Positions 31,601 to 43,600 of a stretch of DNA of 64,000 bases are shown here, one piece after another (the first letter of the stretch is position 1; the number at the start of each line of letters is the position of its first letter). A program made the translations under genes and the position numbers. This stretch comes from Romanomermis culicivorax. Lineage: Eukaryota > Nematoda > Enoplea > Mermithida > Mermithidae. The notes under the pieces were generated by a model, which worked only from the letters and a program-made list of their open reading frames with translations, made no database searches and was not told where the DNA came from. The stretch covers positions 930,001-994,000 of the forward strand of contig CAWUHX010000013.1 of NCBI GenBank assembly GCA_963922205.1, in the 5' to 3' direction.

Positions 31601-34600
31601 CTTCCAGTGACAGAGGTGCATACGCCAACCAAGGGCGATGGGATTACATGTTGGGGAAATCGTTTCGGATTTTTGCTGATCCGATTTTGGCCCAAGACAA
31701 AATCATGGGAGCAAAGACCGGAAGACAAGAGGAAACATTTGGCGGAATGTCCGCAGTACAAAGACAACCCGTACTGCTACCAAAGGTTTTACTTCCATCA
31801 AATAGCTGTCGGGGTGCCAGGTTTGCGATACCCGATAGATATGGGGGAGGACGCTACAAAGGAGAATCAGAAAAAGAGCGTGTTAGGGTATAGCCGGAAT
31901 ACGTTCCAGGTTACAAACCGCCATTTTTTGAGCCGATATTGCCGTCCAATGCTCCAGGTTTTACAATTACGCATATTGGCGATAAGGTTGTGGTGACGCC
32001 GATAGGTAAGCAGCCAACAGTGCCAGTTACAGGCACTGAGGTAAGCACAAGGGTGAGTCAGCAATCTGGAGTTGATATGAGTAGTATGGATCAGGTGCAG
32101 GGGATGCAGGCTGAGCCTGTTGCGGCGAAAGCACAGCAACAAGTGATACCTGCAGACCTCACACCCCCATAGACTTGAATCAGGAAGGAAATGATTTAGA
32201 AGTGGACAAGGAGGTCACGGTCAATCATTGATACAACCTGATCAAGAAGCACAGGTAGCCTCTTTGGTAGATCAGACAGAAAGTTTACTTTCTGAAATGG
32301 ATGTTAGGGCAGAGCAAATGTTGGATGAAAGCAATCTGATAACGATTGCTGCAAGTCCAACAATAGAGGAAATTGAAGCAAGGCTCAGGGAGCAAGCTGA
32401 AAAGGAAATCGAAAGACAGAAAGAGATTTTTGCTAAACAGCTTGCGGAGCAGAAAGCGAGATTAGATCAGCAGCAGAAGCAGCTGGAGCAGGTATTGGCT
32501 GGTTTTACGGCGCAGTCGACGCCTCTGGCAGCGCCTACAGTCGTGCAAGCTCCGGCCAAGCCGCCTACTGCTTATCATATCCCGAAATTGCCGGCGCAGC
32601 CTGCTAGTACGCAGGCCATCCAACCTGTGGTCAGCAAGGTTACGCCGACAGTTCAAATAGCGCCCAGAGATCCAGGAATAGATGGTGGTATACCAGGTAC
32701 ATATACCGACGAAGAGGTTAGGAAATTTAGAGCAGAAGGTCGTACGGACGACCAGATTAAAAGATTAGGAAGGAGGAAGTTAGCCCGAAAGGCCAATAGG
32801 GCTAAAAGGAGAGACGAGGAAAATGTTATTGAAATTAGTGATGGTGAAGGAGAACAGACAGGGAGTTCTATGTCTGTGGACTTGAAGTTTGCTGGATCTA
32901 CTACTTTATGTACGGATTCAACCAAGTCAAAGACTGGAACTACGCCAATGAGCCTGACGCCTGGAACCACAAGTTCTATGAGTCAAGTGCAGTCGACGGT
33001 TGCTTCGGCTAAAGTACCTAGTAAATCGGCTGCATCTCAGGTAAGTGCAACGACGAAAAGTACTTTGGCTAAGCCCGTGTCTAAAGTGGATAAGACTTCT
33101 CAGCAGAACCAGAGCAGTTCCTCAGGGAAGAAAGTTGTTTCTAAACCCTCTACGTCGGAACCGACTAAATCGGTCAAGAGAAGTAGAGATAAGGAAGTAA
33201 CTTTGGAGTACCTGAGTTCTGTTTTGAGAGACTACTGGGATGTCTATAAGAAGTTTCCAATGGTGAAAGGAAGGATAGATTTTTCGACACCAGAGGTGAT
33301 CGAATTTTTTGCTCAGGATATGCCAGATGATAATAGGAATCAAATCATCTGGGCATTGGTGAATAATGGAGTAGAGGAGCTTTATGAGAACTATGGGGAT
33401 CACTTTGATGTTCAAGGTGGTTTCCTGTATGATCACATAAACGTTCCTGAGCCCATTTGGGAGTATATTTGGCTCAAGTTCATGCCAAATTGGTTTCATC
33501 ATTTTGATGCGGAAATAGCAATGGCAGCCGTGAGATACTTATGTACCATGGTGTTGCTAAAGTTAGAACAGCAGCAGTTGGGCCCCAGACATATTGGTGC
33601 AGTTGATGCACGGGCCAAGTCATTTGTCACGGAGAGGTATTATTCTATCTACCTGCGGGGAGAAGGTAGTACTGCATTCAGGGAAGCGTATGCCAACCAA
33701 ATGCAGGAACACCAACAAACTGCAGTGGATATGGCAGCAAAAAGAAGGTTGTCTGATATGCTTCAGAAATTTTCTGGTAAGTTCCAGAAAGCCGAGGATG
33801 AGGAGGGGCAACCCTTCAAGATTCCCATTTTAACAGAAAGGCAACCTAGAGATACATCCAGGACTAGGAGCCAGCACTCGCGACAATGGTCTCACTCGCA
33901 AGGTCGGCACCAGCCTGGAGTATTCAAATTACCATGCGCAAATCAACAGAGTCAAGGAAGGTCCAGTACCTCAGCTTCTGGAGTATCTTCCATAAGTTCC
34001 ACTCAGGGCTCATACCAGAGGGGAACTGGAGGGGGATATGGCCGAGGCTGGGGTCAGGGGCAGGGTCAAGGAAGACCCTTCAAAATGGTTAATCCGCAAC
34101 CGTATAGAGGTCAGGCGATGGGTGGACCCCCTCGTGCGGCCCAACCTGGAGGAGTTTTTGGGGGATTCCTCAGGGGTCGTGGAGCTCGGGGTAGTCCCTA
34201 CCCTCGCCGTGGTAGCTTCCAATAGGGCGGTTATGGTGGCGGCGGGCAACAATAATTTTATATAGCTGCTCAATTTTTGGACCAAAATTTATTATTTCGT
34301 ACAAATTTTATTTCAAAAACACAAAAATACAAAAACACAAATAAAATAAAAAATACAAAAAAATATATATATTATCTCATTTTATTGTTGCTTTAAAATT
34401 TTAAAATTTTTTCTCGGTTCCGGTGCTCAAAAATTGCCCGGCGAAATTCGTCTTTCCGTCCATCTTATTTTGGGCGTGTATATAGCCCTCGTATTTTTCT
34501 CCTTTACTTTCAGGGCCTGAAAAAGATGAAGATGTGAAAATTTTAATTGCATTTATAAAATTATTTCGTAATTAGATAATTGAAATATTTTATAGAAAAT

Positions 34601-37600
34601 ATCTTTTACTGAGTAGATTTGTATTGGACGGAGCGACGTGGCGAGCGGCCGACCATAGAGGAAGCGCACCTGGGGTACCTCATCACCGAAGTTGTAAAAA
34701 CCAGTACACGGGAGAAGAGGAACGGCGATGCCCCGGATCTAGGCACAGATCAACGTCAAAGTCCAGGCTGAACTATGTTCGTGATCATTTCCGGTAGCCT
34801 GAAAAAGAGTGCCCTGCCGAATGGATTGGTCAAGGTCCCCGTCACCTGAAGGACCTGGTAGGGGCTGGATCACATTTTGGAGGGGGTAGCCCCAAAAATT
34901 TGTTTTCCGAGGGGAAAACTGTTATGCAGTCGGGGCCTCAGTATGAGACTCAGGCTGCAGAAAGGTTTTCACCTCCCGTGGGTCGGTTTTGAGGGCTGAG
35001 GGATGTTGGGGTGGCTCCAGGTGCACGTGTTCAGCTTCCAGCGTCGGTGCGCAGGCGGTTGGACATGGCGAAAAGTGGCAAAGAGAAAAATATAATTTGC
35101 ATAGATTTATGCTGCCACTGTTTCGCGATTTTTGTGTCTTTTTATCAGTGTTAAAAAGATTAGTTTTATGGAGCGACGCCGCCATCGCCTTTTTATAGTA
35201 ATTTTGTTTATTATTATTTGTTTGGTGTCGCCAGTTGTCACCCAATACAAGTTGGGCCTGTAAGTTGTTTTGTTTTGTGAGCGCAGGGGAGGCTCTTATA
35301 AGATTAGGAGTGGAGACTTGGGTAGGATCTCCTGAGGTACGTGCCAAGGTGTTCTGCCTGAGGTTTGGTGAAAGTTCTGGCGAGTATCTGGTGAAACGTC
35401 TGGGAGAGTTTTGTGTTTATTGTTGTTGTTAGCCTGTGGTCAGAACTGTTGCATCATTTTGGCCCCACAGCAGCCTAACATACGTATTATCTAGCTCAGG
35501 CTCGGCTTTTAGCATGTCTACCTCCATTTATCACTTAATCCATGATAGTTTTCATCATCTTAAACGTATTATCTCATGTTTTACTTGGTAAATCTTCAAT
35601 ATTTTATCATGATATTTTATGAAGATTCGCATTTTTTCGTTTTGAGAAAGATCAATACCTCAAGTCTCTAAGCTTTTTGATGTAATTATTTCTTTTCTAA
35701 CGTAAAATCAATTCAAAAGCTTCATGGAAATATCTTTCGGAAATTTATACTCTTCTTACTCATATATTTTCGACCAAGTTCATGAGAGTTTACAAATAAA
35801 TTACTGGTTTTAAAACTTTTCAAGTAAAATTCTAGAAATTACGACTTTTGAACACGAAATTCGAATCTAATTCTTGAAATTGATTTTCCAGCGTCGCAGA
35901 ATGTCAATAGTCGAAAAAAATTTTCCAGCGCTTCGCGCTGGTAACATTAACGTCTCTCTTGGGCTCTCACTTGTCATCATAGAGGACCTAACTATCGATT
36001 TCTCATGTAATTCAAACTCATTATGCTCTTGGATAGTTTGCTGGAAAATTTGTTCCACTCCACAATGCAAAAATTTCAACATTTTCTTCAATTTTAATAC
36101 ATTAACGGCTCTAAAAAACAAGAAGGCTTGAAAAAGCTCGAAAAGCTTAAATAAAGCGTCTGTGGCCATTTTTAAGCGAAAAACGACTTGGGAAAAAATT
36201 TCTCTTACAAGTCGTCGAGCCATAGTGCTTAAATTCAGCAAATATTCGATTTTCAGTCTTCTGATAATCCACATTTTAAATAATATAGTCAGAATTTTCA
36301 TCAAAGAAATTTTTTTCCGAAAGATTTTGTGCTAAATCGATATATGATTCCTTAGTTTGCATTTGATCACTGATAACTTCCAAAACTTCAAAAAATCGAA
36401 AAATCGGCGAAATTTGTGGTCTAAAAGTCTTATCGCACACCTATATAATCCTATAAAAAGCTAATTTTGAGTGTAAAAATTAGTTTCCAATAAAAGAAGA
36501 ACTAAAACTTTGCAAGTTCTTTGCAGAAAAATTTCGTGAGTGGCCGTCAGAGGGACCTCCCCTCTCCCTCTGAAATTTCACTCATCCCTTCTCTTCACTG
36601 AGGGACTTTTGTGAGGAGAGTTCGATTGTGGAACTCAAATCACAAAAAATCCCTCACGCTGAGGGCCCTCACAAAAAAATTGAGGGCCCTCACAAACGTT
36701 TAAAATGTATCCCTATAAGCGCCGAGAAAATTGACGTTTTTGACCATTTTTTGTTCAAAAATTGACATTTTTCATCATAAAATGGACATTTTTCAGTATT
36801 TTTCCGGCCAAAAGTATGGTCGGAATGACTACCATATGGCTAGTCATAGGATTAGAAAATCCTGGGAGGGTCGCCCAATGGCTGATGATATGGCCGACGA
36901 TTTCTAGGGGGGTTCCTGTAGCACTTATCCCGCAATTACATGTATGTTTAAATTTACATGTGCACTCCACCTTCCGTGATTCGGCCCTTAGTTTCTATCA
37001 TATTTACAAATTCTCTCATCTAATTTTCAAAGTGTAAAAACTTTTTCCTAGCGTTCATTCTCATGGAATAAGATTTTGTTAATGTTTGACTGATTTTGTC
37101 ATTCACGTTTATTTCCGCTCGATTTTTCCCTGTTTTAGTTTCTGTTTAATCTTATTTGAGTCATTTTAGCCTCGTGTTAGACTTTTGTGCTTACTTCGGT
37201 TCTCCTTTTGTATTTCTTATTGTGTGCATTCCTTGTTTCCGCGCTACGCTTTTTCCCACCAAAATAACTTTTTTCTAATGTCGAATTTCTCATCTCATTA
37301 AATTTATACAGTATTTTATATCATTTTTAAGTACAGTGGCCAGTTGCAATATCGCAACAAGTAAAACAAACCCGAGCTCGAGCTAAACCCCGGCTCGTCA
37401 TTTTCAGTAATGGTCGAGCACGCAATGGAAAAGTTGAACATGGGGGCTAGTAGGTTTAAGTCATACCTCCTGTATGCTTTCTACACATGTCCACAACTCT
37501 TCATTATTTCTCCATAAAAAAAGTTGGCTACTGCTACAGTAGGACTTATACGTGTTTTTGTATAACTTTATGTATGAAAAAGATGTTCCTGCAAATAATA

Positions 37601-40600
37601 AACAACCTGCTCACGTGGCCGCCGCCTTCTTTTCTCAGATTTGACTGTAGCAGTTGGGACTGCAACTTGGAAAAAAAGCTGACGACGCAGTGGACATGCC
37701 ATGTCAACCATACATGTGCATGGTACCAGTTTCAGGCCGGGGATAAATCCCAAAATGGTTGGGTAGCAAATTTTTTTCCTAATTTTTTAAAAGTACAATT
37801 TATTTAGGATACCAACATGATGTTCAGTTATTTCTACTGACTGGCACTTGTTCAGTGTGAATATCGATTTGTCAATAATGGAGCGAAGAAATGTTTTTGC
37901 AAAGAAACCACTCATACATGCACACAGGGTATGGATTTACCCTACCCTACAAAATTTGGCAGAAGTTTACTATGGGCCGAAAATTTGGCAAAGTAAAACG
38001 CGACAAACATTTTGAAAAGATTAGATTACAAAGAAAAGATCAATTTAAATCACAGTTTATGATTAATGTCAGCAAACAACTTTTTTGGGCAATTATTTAT
38101 ACAAAAGGCAATAAAATTTAATTTTAGAGTAAAAAAATTACCTGATTTCTGGAAAAAAATTACTAAAGGACGAATTTTGGTCACTTTCGATACCCTGGAA
38201 CCCCTGATCGTGTGCATGCATGCAACCACTGATTGTACAGCTGAAGACTGGTTGGCCAAAATTGAATGACAATAAATCCCTGACCTGAGGCTCCCCCCCC
38301 CCCCCTATGCGCATGTATGATGCCAACGGACTTCTTTGGATATTTTTGCTGCCGAAGTTCATTTAAAAACGAATGGATTTTAGCCGAATTTCGTCTCTTT
38401 CAGAACAACCTGAGGTTTAGCTTTAACCGAGCTCGACATTTTTATACTTAAAACCGGCGTCGAGTTTAGCTAAACGTGAGGTTTAGAAATCGAAACCGAA
38501 CTCGAGTAAAACCTCAGATTCAAATATTGCAACCGGTCTCAGTTAAACAACTTGTAAACAGCTTTTCGCATGCGGATACTTGTCTTTATTATAAAATTAG
38601 TTTAGTATAACGTACGTGATGGAGGAAATCTTTGTCAGCGGTTCGGTTGAATCTGTGATCTGAACATGTGGCTCATTTCTCAAAACCGGAAGCATCTTCT
38701 TACTGCTCCAAGTAATGTTTATATTGTGCTCTGATCTCCTTTGCTGCCGTTTATTGTCAAATTATTTTGTAGCACCAATCACAGGAGGTTAAATTTCTGG
38801 GAATTAAAGGTTATATTCCATTTACTTTGAAACAGAGCCGTGCCTTGGGGGGTGCGAAGGGTACAGCCGCACCGGGCCCCAAAGAATTAGGGGCCGCAAA
38901 AACTTAACTGACCTAAGTTTGTACTTTGTATACATATATTGTACACTATATGTATGCTAGACAATGCGAACACGAATAAAAATAATAATGTGCACTTCTG
39001 TGAAACAGAAAATTTGATGTTTCATCATTCACTAGGGGCCGCAAGAACTTGAGCTGAACCAGCTTACATACGTGTCATACTGTACTGTACGTGTATGCTC
39101 GACAAGGCAGGAGCACGCCTTTGTGTTTCACTGTGTAAAGTCTGTATCGATAGTTTTACACATTTGCCTGTATGTATCTCAGCACGTATTTAACTGTTTC
39201 CTATAATGTTATCATACTCGCCAGCTTCACGTTGTATTGTATGTAGATTACTGCTGTTTTTTACTAATCTTTGCGGCCTTCCATTTTGCCTTACTTGTGA
39301 TTTTTAAAAGTTTTTCACGCATAACTTTTTTGCTAATGTACAAACGCTTGTTACTTTTGTCCCCTTAAGCGATATCAAATCGAGCTCCAGCTTATGAAAG
39401 TTCATGTTATGATCTTTTGAATAACATACATATTGGTTCTTCGCAACATACACAGTCTTATTCTTTTGCTTTTAAAATCAAACAATTTTGGCATCTGAAT
39501 TCTGAAACATGGTAAATTCTTAACGAGTTGAATGATTGCTAATCGTTGTTCATTTTTCATTACATAAACGCAGTTATCATGGCAGTATATTTTCCTGATT
39601 CGTGATGCAAGAAAAAAACTTTTTTCTGCAATATGAGATGTGCAACACCAATAGAATTTCCCATTTAAGACTTATTTCACGTGAAAATGACTGCATAGAC
39701 GTTTAGGACTGTATAGATGTATATACCTACTAATTTTAAAAAAATAGGGCCGCAAAAATCTACTTCGCACCGGGCCGCAAAAATCCTTGGCACGGCCCTG
39801 CTTTGAAATGATAGATGCAGTGATCCCATGAAAGCAAGTTCAATACGGAAAATCTACTAAGCTAATTACTGTAATCAAAGGGTGCAAATAGGACAAAGTA
39901 AACGGGCTACATTGTTGCATGCGTATACACTTCCAGCGTTTGAAGTTTTCTTATGTCATTCCATTTGTCACAGACAATCGTCAGCCGATGACAACGTCAT
40001 TTCTAACAAGGACGCCGTTGTGACGGCCAGCGTTCAGTTAGACCGAACAGACGACGCCACCCGACAAGAAGACAATATCCGCCGCGTTTTATTAGACGAC
40101 TACGAACGGTGCTTGCAAAAACACGACGCTACGTTGTCCGATTTGAAAAAACTGCACGATCGCGAAAACGATGCTACTCAGAAATTATTTTTGAAAGTGA
40201 AACAAGCCGAAAAGAAAAAGAACGAAAAGGTAGACGAAGCGAAAGATATGAATAAAAAGGTGAGTTGAAGATATTTATAACTATACTTAATTAATTTCGG
40301 AATGATCGATGCAGCGAGATCGCAGCCAAACTTTTATTCAAAATTATGGAAATGGAGTGTTGACGTTTCAATACATTTATGTTTTCAATATATTTGCACA
40401 TTGCAAAAAAAGTAACGTTGAAAGAATTGTTTACGGTGCTCTGTATTTTCTGAGCTAGAAAACTATAATTTGCATGTTATTACCCGAAAATGTGAAAACT
40501 CAATATGATACTCATGGTTTTTTGGTACTTGAACAGTTTATCGATCCTCAAATGTTTCCAGGTTTTTTATTATGTGAAACAGTGTTTTTTGCACTGTGCA

Positions 40601-43600
40601 AAACTTTTCTCGCTCGTGCAAAACTTTTTTTTCAGATTTTTTGCACCGTGCAAAAATATTTATCAAGACCAATTTAATCTTATAGCATTTATATTGCAAT
40701 TATACTCTATTCTAGTTTATTAGAAAATGCCCCGATGGGGCAGAAAAAAGAATATGCTTGTTTGGATAGCTGCCAAGCTAGAAAAAGAAGTGAACTAGAT
40801 TTTTGAGAACTTGGGTTAAAGTTGGAAAAAATTCAGTTTCGTTATATTGGATTTTCATTCTTTCTCAAAAAAATGTTCCATGTCAGTGAAAATGTACATT
40901 CTGCAGCATCGTGCATTGTGTCCTTCTCCTGGCATCAACTACAGTGAAATTTTTCTATATGAAATTTATATGCACATAACTTTAAACGTAAAAAAATGGT
41001 AAACCAATAGCATTCTAACTCCCGACCGATTCAAAACTTCTGCCTCTCATCTCACACTAGCTGAAAAATGGTGAGGGAGACATATTATAGTCATAATCTC
41101 GACATTAAGCTCGTTATAGCTCTGGGCCGGTTCCAAGAAAGTGTCTCTCGCGCGAAAATATGCTCTGTCTCTCGATTTTTGCTCTGTTTTGGCTCTCCGA
41201 GAGACAAAAAAGAGAAAATTGATTCCACGAAATTTTCTGTGACGGAGAGATGCTCCGAGAGCCGGCTCTGTGAAATGGCTCTGTAAGAGACAGTTTAGAG
41301 CCAAATGGGTTCCACGAACCAAAAAAAGTGCTCACGCGAGCAAGAGCAGAGCCAAAAGTTGTGAGCCTGCCAGGGGCTGGCTCACGACTGTCTCTGTTTT
41401 GTCTCTTATATTTTTACTATGTATTATGTCACAAATTAAGACTGCGTTATGCTGTAGAGTAATTATTCATCTTTTAAGTTGTTCATAGCTCCTCTCTTTC
41501 GTGATTTTTTCCCCGTACGGCAGAAAAATTGTTTTTTTATTTAGCATTGGATATCCAAAAATTTTCACTTTTTGTTGAAAACGAAGCGCCGAAGACACAG
41601 TTAAACGACATTTTCTATGGAAGGGGTCATCGATAGCCAGCAATTATCTCTGGAACGGAGACAATAAAGAAAATAAATCGATTTTTTCGACTAAAAAGTT
41701 CGCAAATCACTTCAAAAAGTAGTTTTCAGCTGCAAAACCATGAAAAAACGACGACCCAAAAATTGGCGGTAAGACCTTTTTTTGCTTCAGAAAACACAAT
41801 TTTTCAACACAACTTTATCATTTTCGACAGTTCTTTCCCAAATTACCTGTCAAAGAATTGCCATTTTAGTTGATTTTTTCTTCAAAAATTAACATTTCTA
41901 CCAGGAAATTGATCTTTTTGATCGCATACCTGTAAGAGCTCCGGACCGTTGAGTACACGATCAAAGCCATTTTTAAGGGGATGGAGTAGACAACTTTCTG
42001 AAGTCAAGAGGAGGGGGTCACACAGTGCTCAAAAATTCGTTTTTTGACCAAAAAATGGACAAATCGCGCCCTTGTTGATCAATTAATTTTTACTTTAAAA
42101 ATGATACTCGGCATCATTGACGCAAAGCGCCGAAAAAAATTTGTCTCAAACCTATTTTTTGCTCAAAAAGGTGATTTTCGACCAAAAAAATATATTTTTG
42201 GTCGATTTCCGGCCTGTCAACAACTGGAAGTTGGAGGAGCTAGTCGTCGACAACTGCATATACGATTTAAAATTTTGGAGGACATTTTTGACCGTTTTTG
42301 TAAAGGAATAACTATTAAGTGCCCGAAAAATAACTTTTCTGAGTTTCTCGTTCAGAAACCATTATTTTCGACCGTAAATCTGACATTTTTGAAAGTTTTA
42401 TGTTCGAGAAAGGACCACATTCTACTAAATAGCTGACAGTATCAATTGTTTTTTATACGAAAATTTCTATTTTGTCTAGAAACATTGACGTTTTCCAGGG
42501 TTTTTTCTTCAAAAACACACCTGTAATTGGATGGGGTTGGGGGAGACCCCACCCCCAACTTCGTTAATTCTATACCCACCCCCCAAACTCAGACAAATTG
42601 AGAAAAAAGTGACTGTTTTGGTCTTTTTTGGGAAAATTTTCGAAATTTTTTCGACCCGCCCCCAAATTTCGGGACGCCACCCCAAAATTTTGGGTTTACC
42701 CCCCCCCCCCCAAATGGACGGACCTCTTACAGATATGTTCAAAAAGGACAATTTTTCACCGAGAACTAAAGTTTTCGATCTTTTTTGTGCAGAAATTTCC
42801 TGACGGTTTTCAGAAATTACCAGTTTCTGCCAAAAAATTTTACCTTTTTTCTGGTTCAATAATGTCCCTATTCCGCGAGAAATTTTCACTTTTAACGAAA
42901 TCTGAATATTTCCTAGCAAAGATTGACAATTGTCACCATTTTTCGTTCGAAAGTCACACTTTTCTAGCAAAAGTTGATATTTTCAATTGTTTTTCGTTCA
43001 AAAATCATTATATTCTTGCGAAAAATTTCACACTTTTGACCGTTTTCCGTTCAAAAATGAGCATGGTCTATTAAAAATTAAAAAATTTTCACCGTTTTTT
43101 GTTAAAAACTCCTCGTTTTCAACTAAAAGTTAACATTTTTCACCATTTTCTGCTCAAAAATCAATATTTTCCACCGAAAAATTAAACTACTTATTTTATA
43201 AATAGTCAGCCATAGAAAATTAGCATAAACACAGAAACGCACGCAAAAATTGGTTTAAACTCGTTGAAGAGATAAAAAATTAAACAGAAAAGCGCTAAAG
43301 TGTCAAAAATGACGTAAGTTTTTATCGCAGCGCTGTCTCTCTTTTTGCTCTAATCGTGCTCTCTTTTTTGCTCTCGTGAGCACATTTATGGAACGGATTT
43401 CCAGAGCCAACTCAGAGTCTTCTCTCGAGAGACTGTCTCAGCCGAGCCGAAAAACTGGCTCTGTCTCTGCTCTAAACTGGCTCTCGGAGAGCAGTATTCG
43501 TGGAACCGGCTGCTGATGACATTTAAATTATACCGAACTTGATATCAAACCGAGTCGTCTTTTTGTTCGAGACTATCTTGAGCTGGAGCTTAGAACCTTT

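Larger units (their letters stand above)
21572..35480 (+). mobile_element. Complete Ty3/gypsy-type LTR retrotransposon with an extra exonuclease-like ORF3
   Basis: The element is 13.9 kb long, bounded by LTRs that begin TGTTGG and end CTAACA, and flanked by a 4-bp target duplication tacg (21568-21571 and 35481-35484). The order is LTR, gag, protease, reverse transcriptase, RNase H, integrase, a 1.3-kb non-coding gap, ORF3, a 0.8-kb tail, polypurine tract and LTR. RT before integrase assigns it to the Ty3/gypsy (Metaviridae) group. The length is large because of ORF3. It sits in intron 1 of the coiled-coil gene in the same orientation. The two LTRs differ at about 17 positions plus a 3-bp indel by my manual alignment (about 96% identical), and several ORFs are broken, so this is an old, inactive copy. 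A related copy occupies 55083-64000 on the other strand. Confidence 0.95.
35485..38824. other. Intron 1 of the coiled-coil gene, right of the LTR element
   Basis: No exon is seen. The stretch contains a ccagcgcttcgcgctgg palindrome (35927-35943), a block with repeated gagggccctcac words (36600-36700), the palindromic repeat listed at 36815-36990, and the 105-bp repeat at 37708-37812. Words built from cgagctcg and gttttactcgag occur around 37370-37410 and 38460-38520 and may mark the ends of one more decayed element. Confidence 0.4.

Noticed and set aside
29978-34225. ORF3 as an envelope protein
   Set aside because: It has the env position, but I see no signal peptide, no transmembrane helix and no furin-like site, and the N-terminus fits an exonuclease.
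37334-38543. A 1.2-kb element with gttgcaatat inverted ends
   Set aside because: The ends match at only about 15 of 20 bases and no target duplication is clear, so boundaries are not supported.
42044-43074. Several overlapping ORFs of 90-150 codons on both strands
   Set aside because: They lie in T-rich and C-rich repeat sequence; composition is biased and one stretch is repeated near 47.5 kb.
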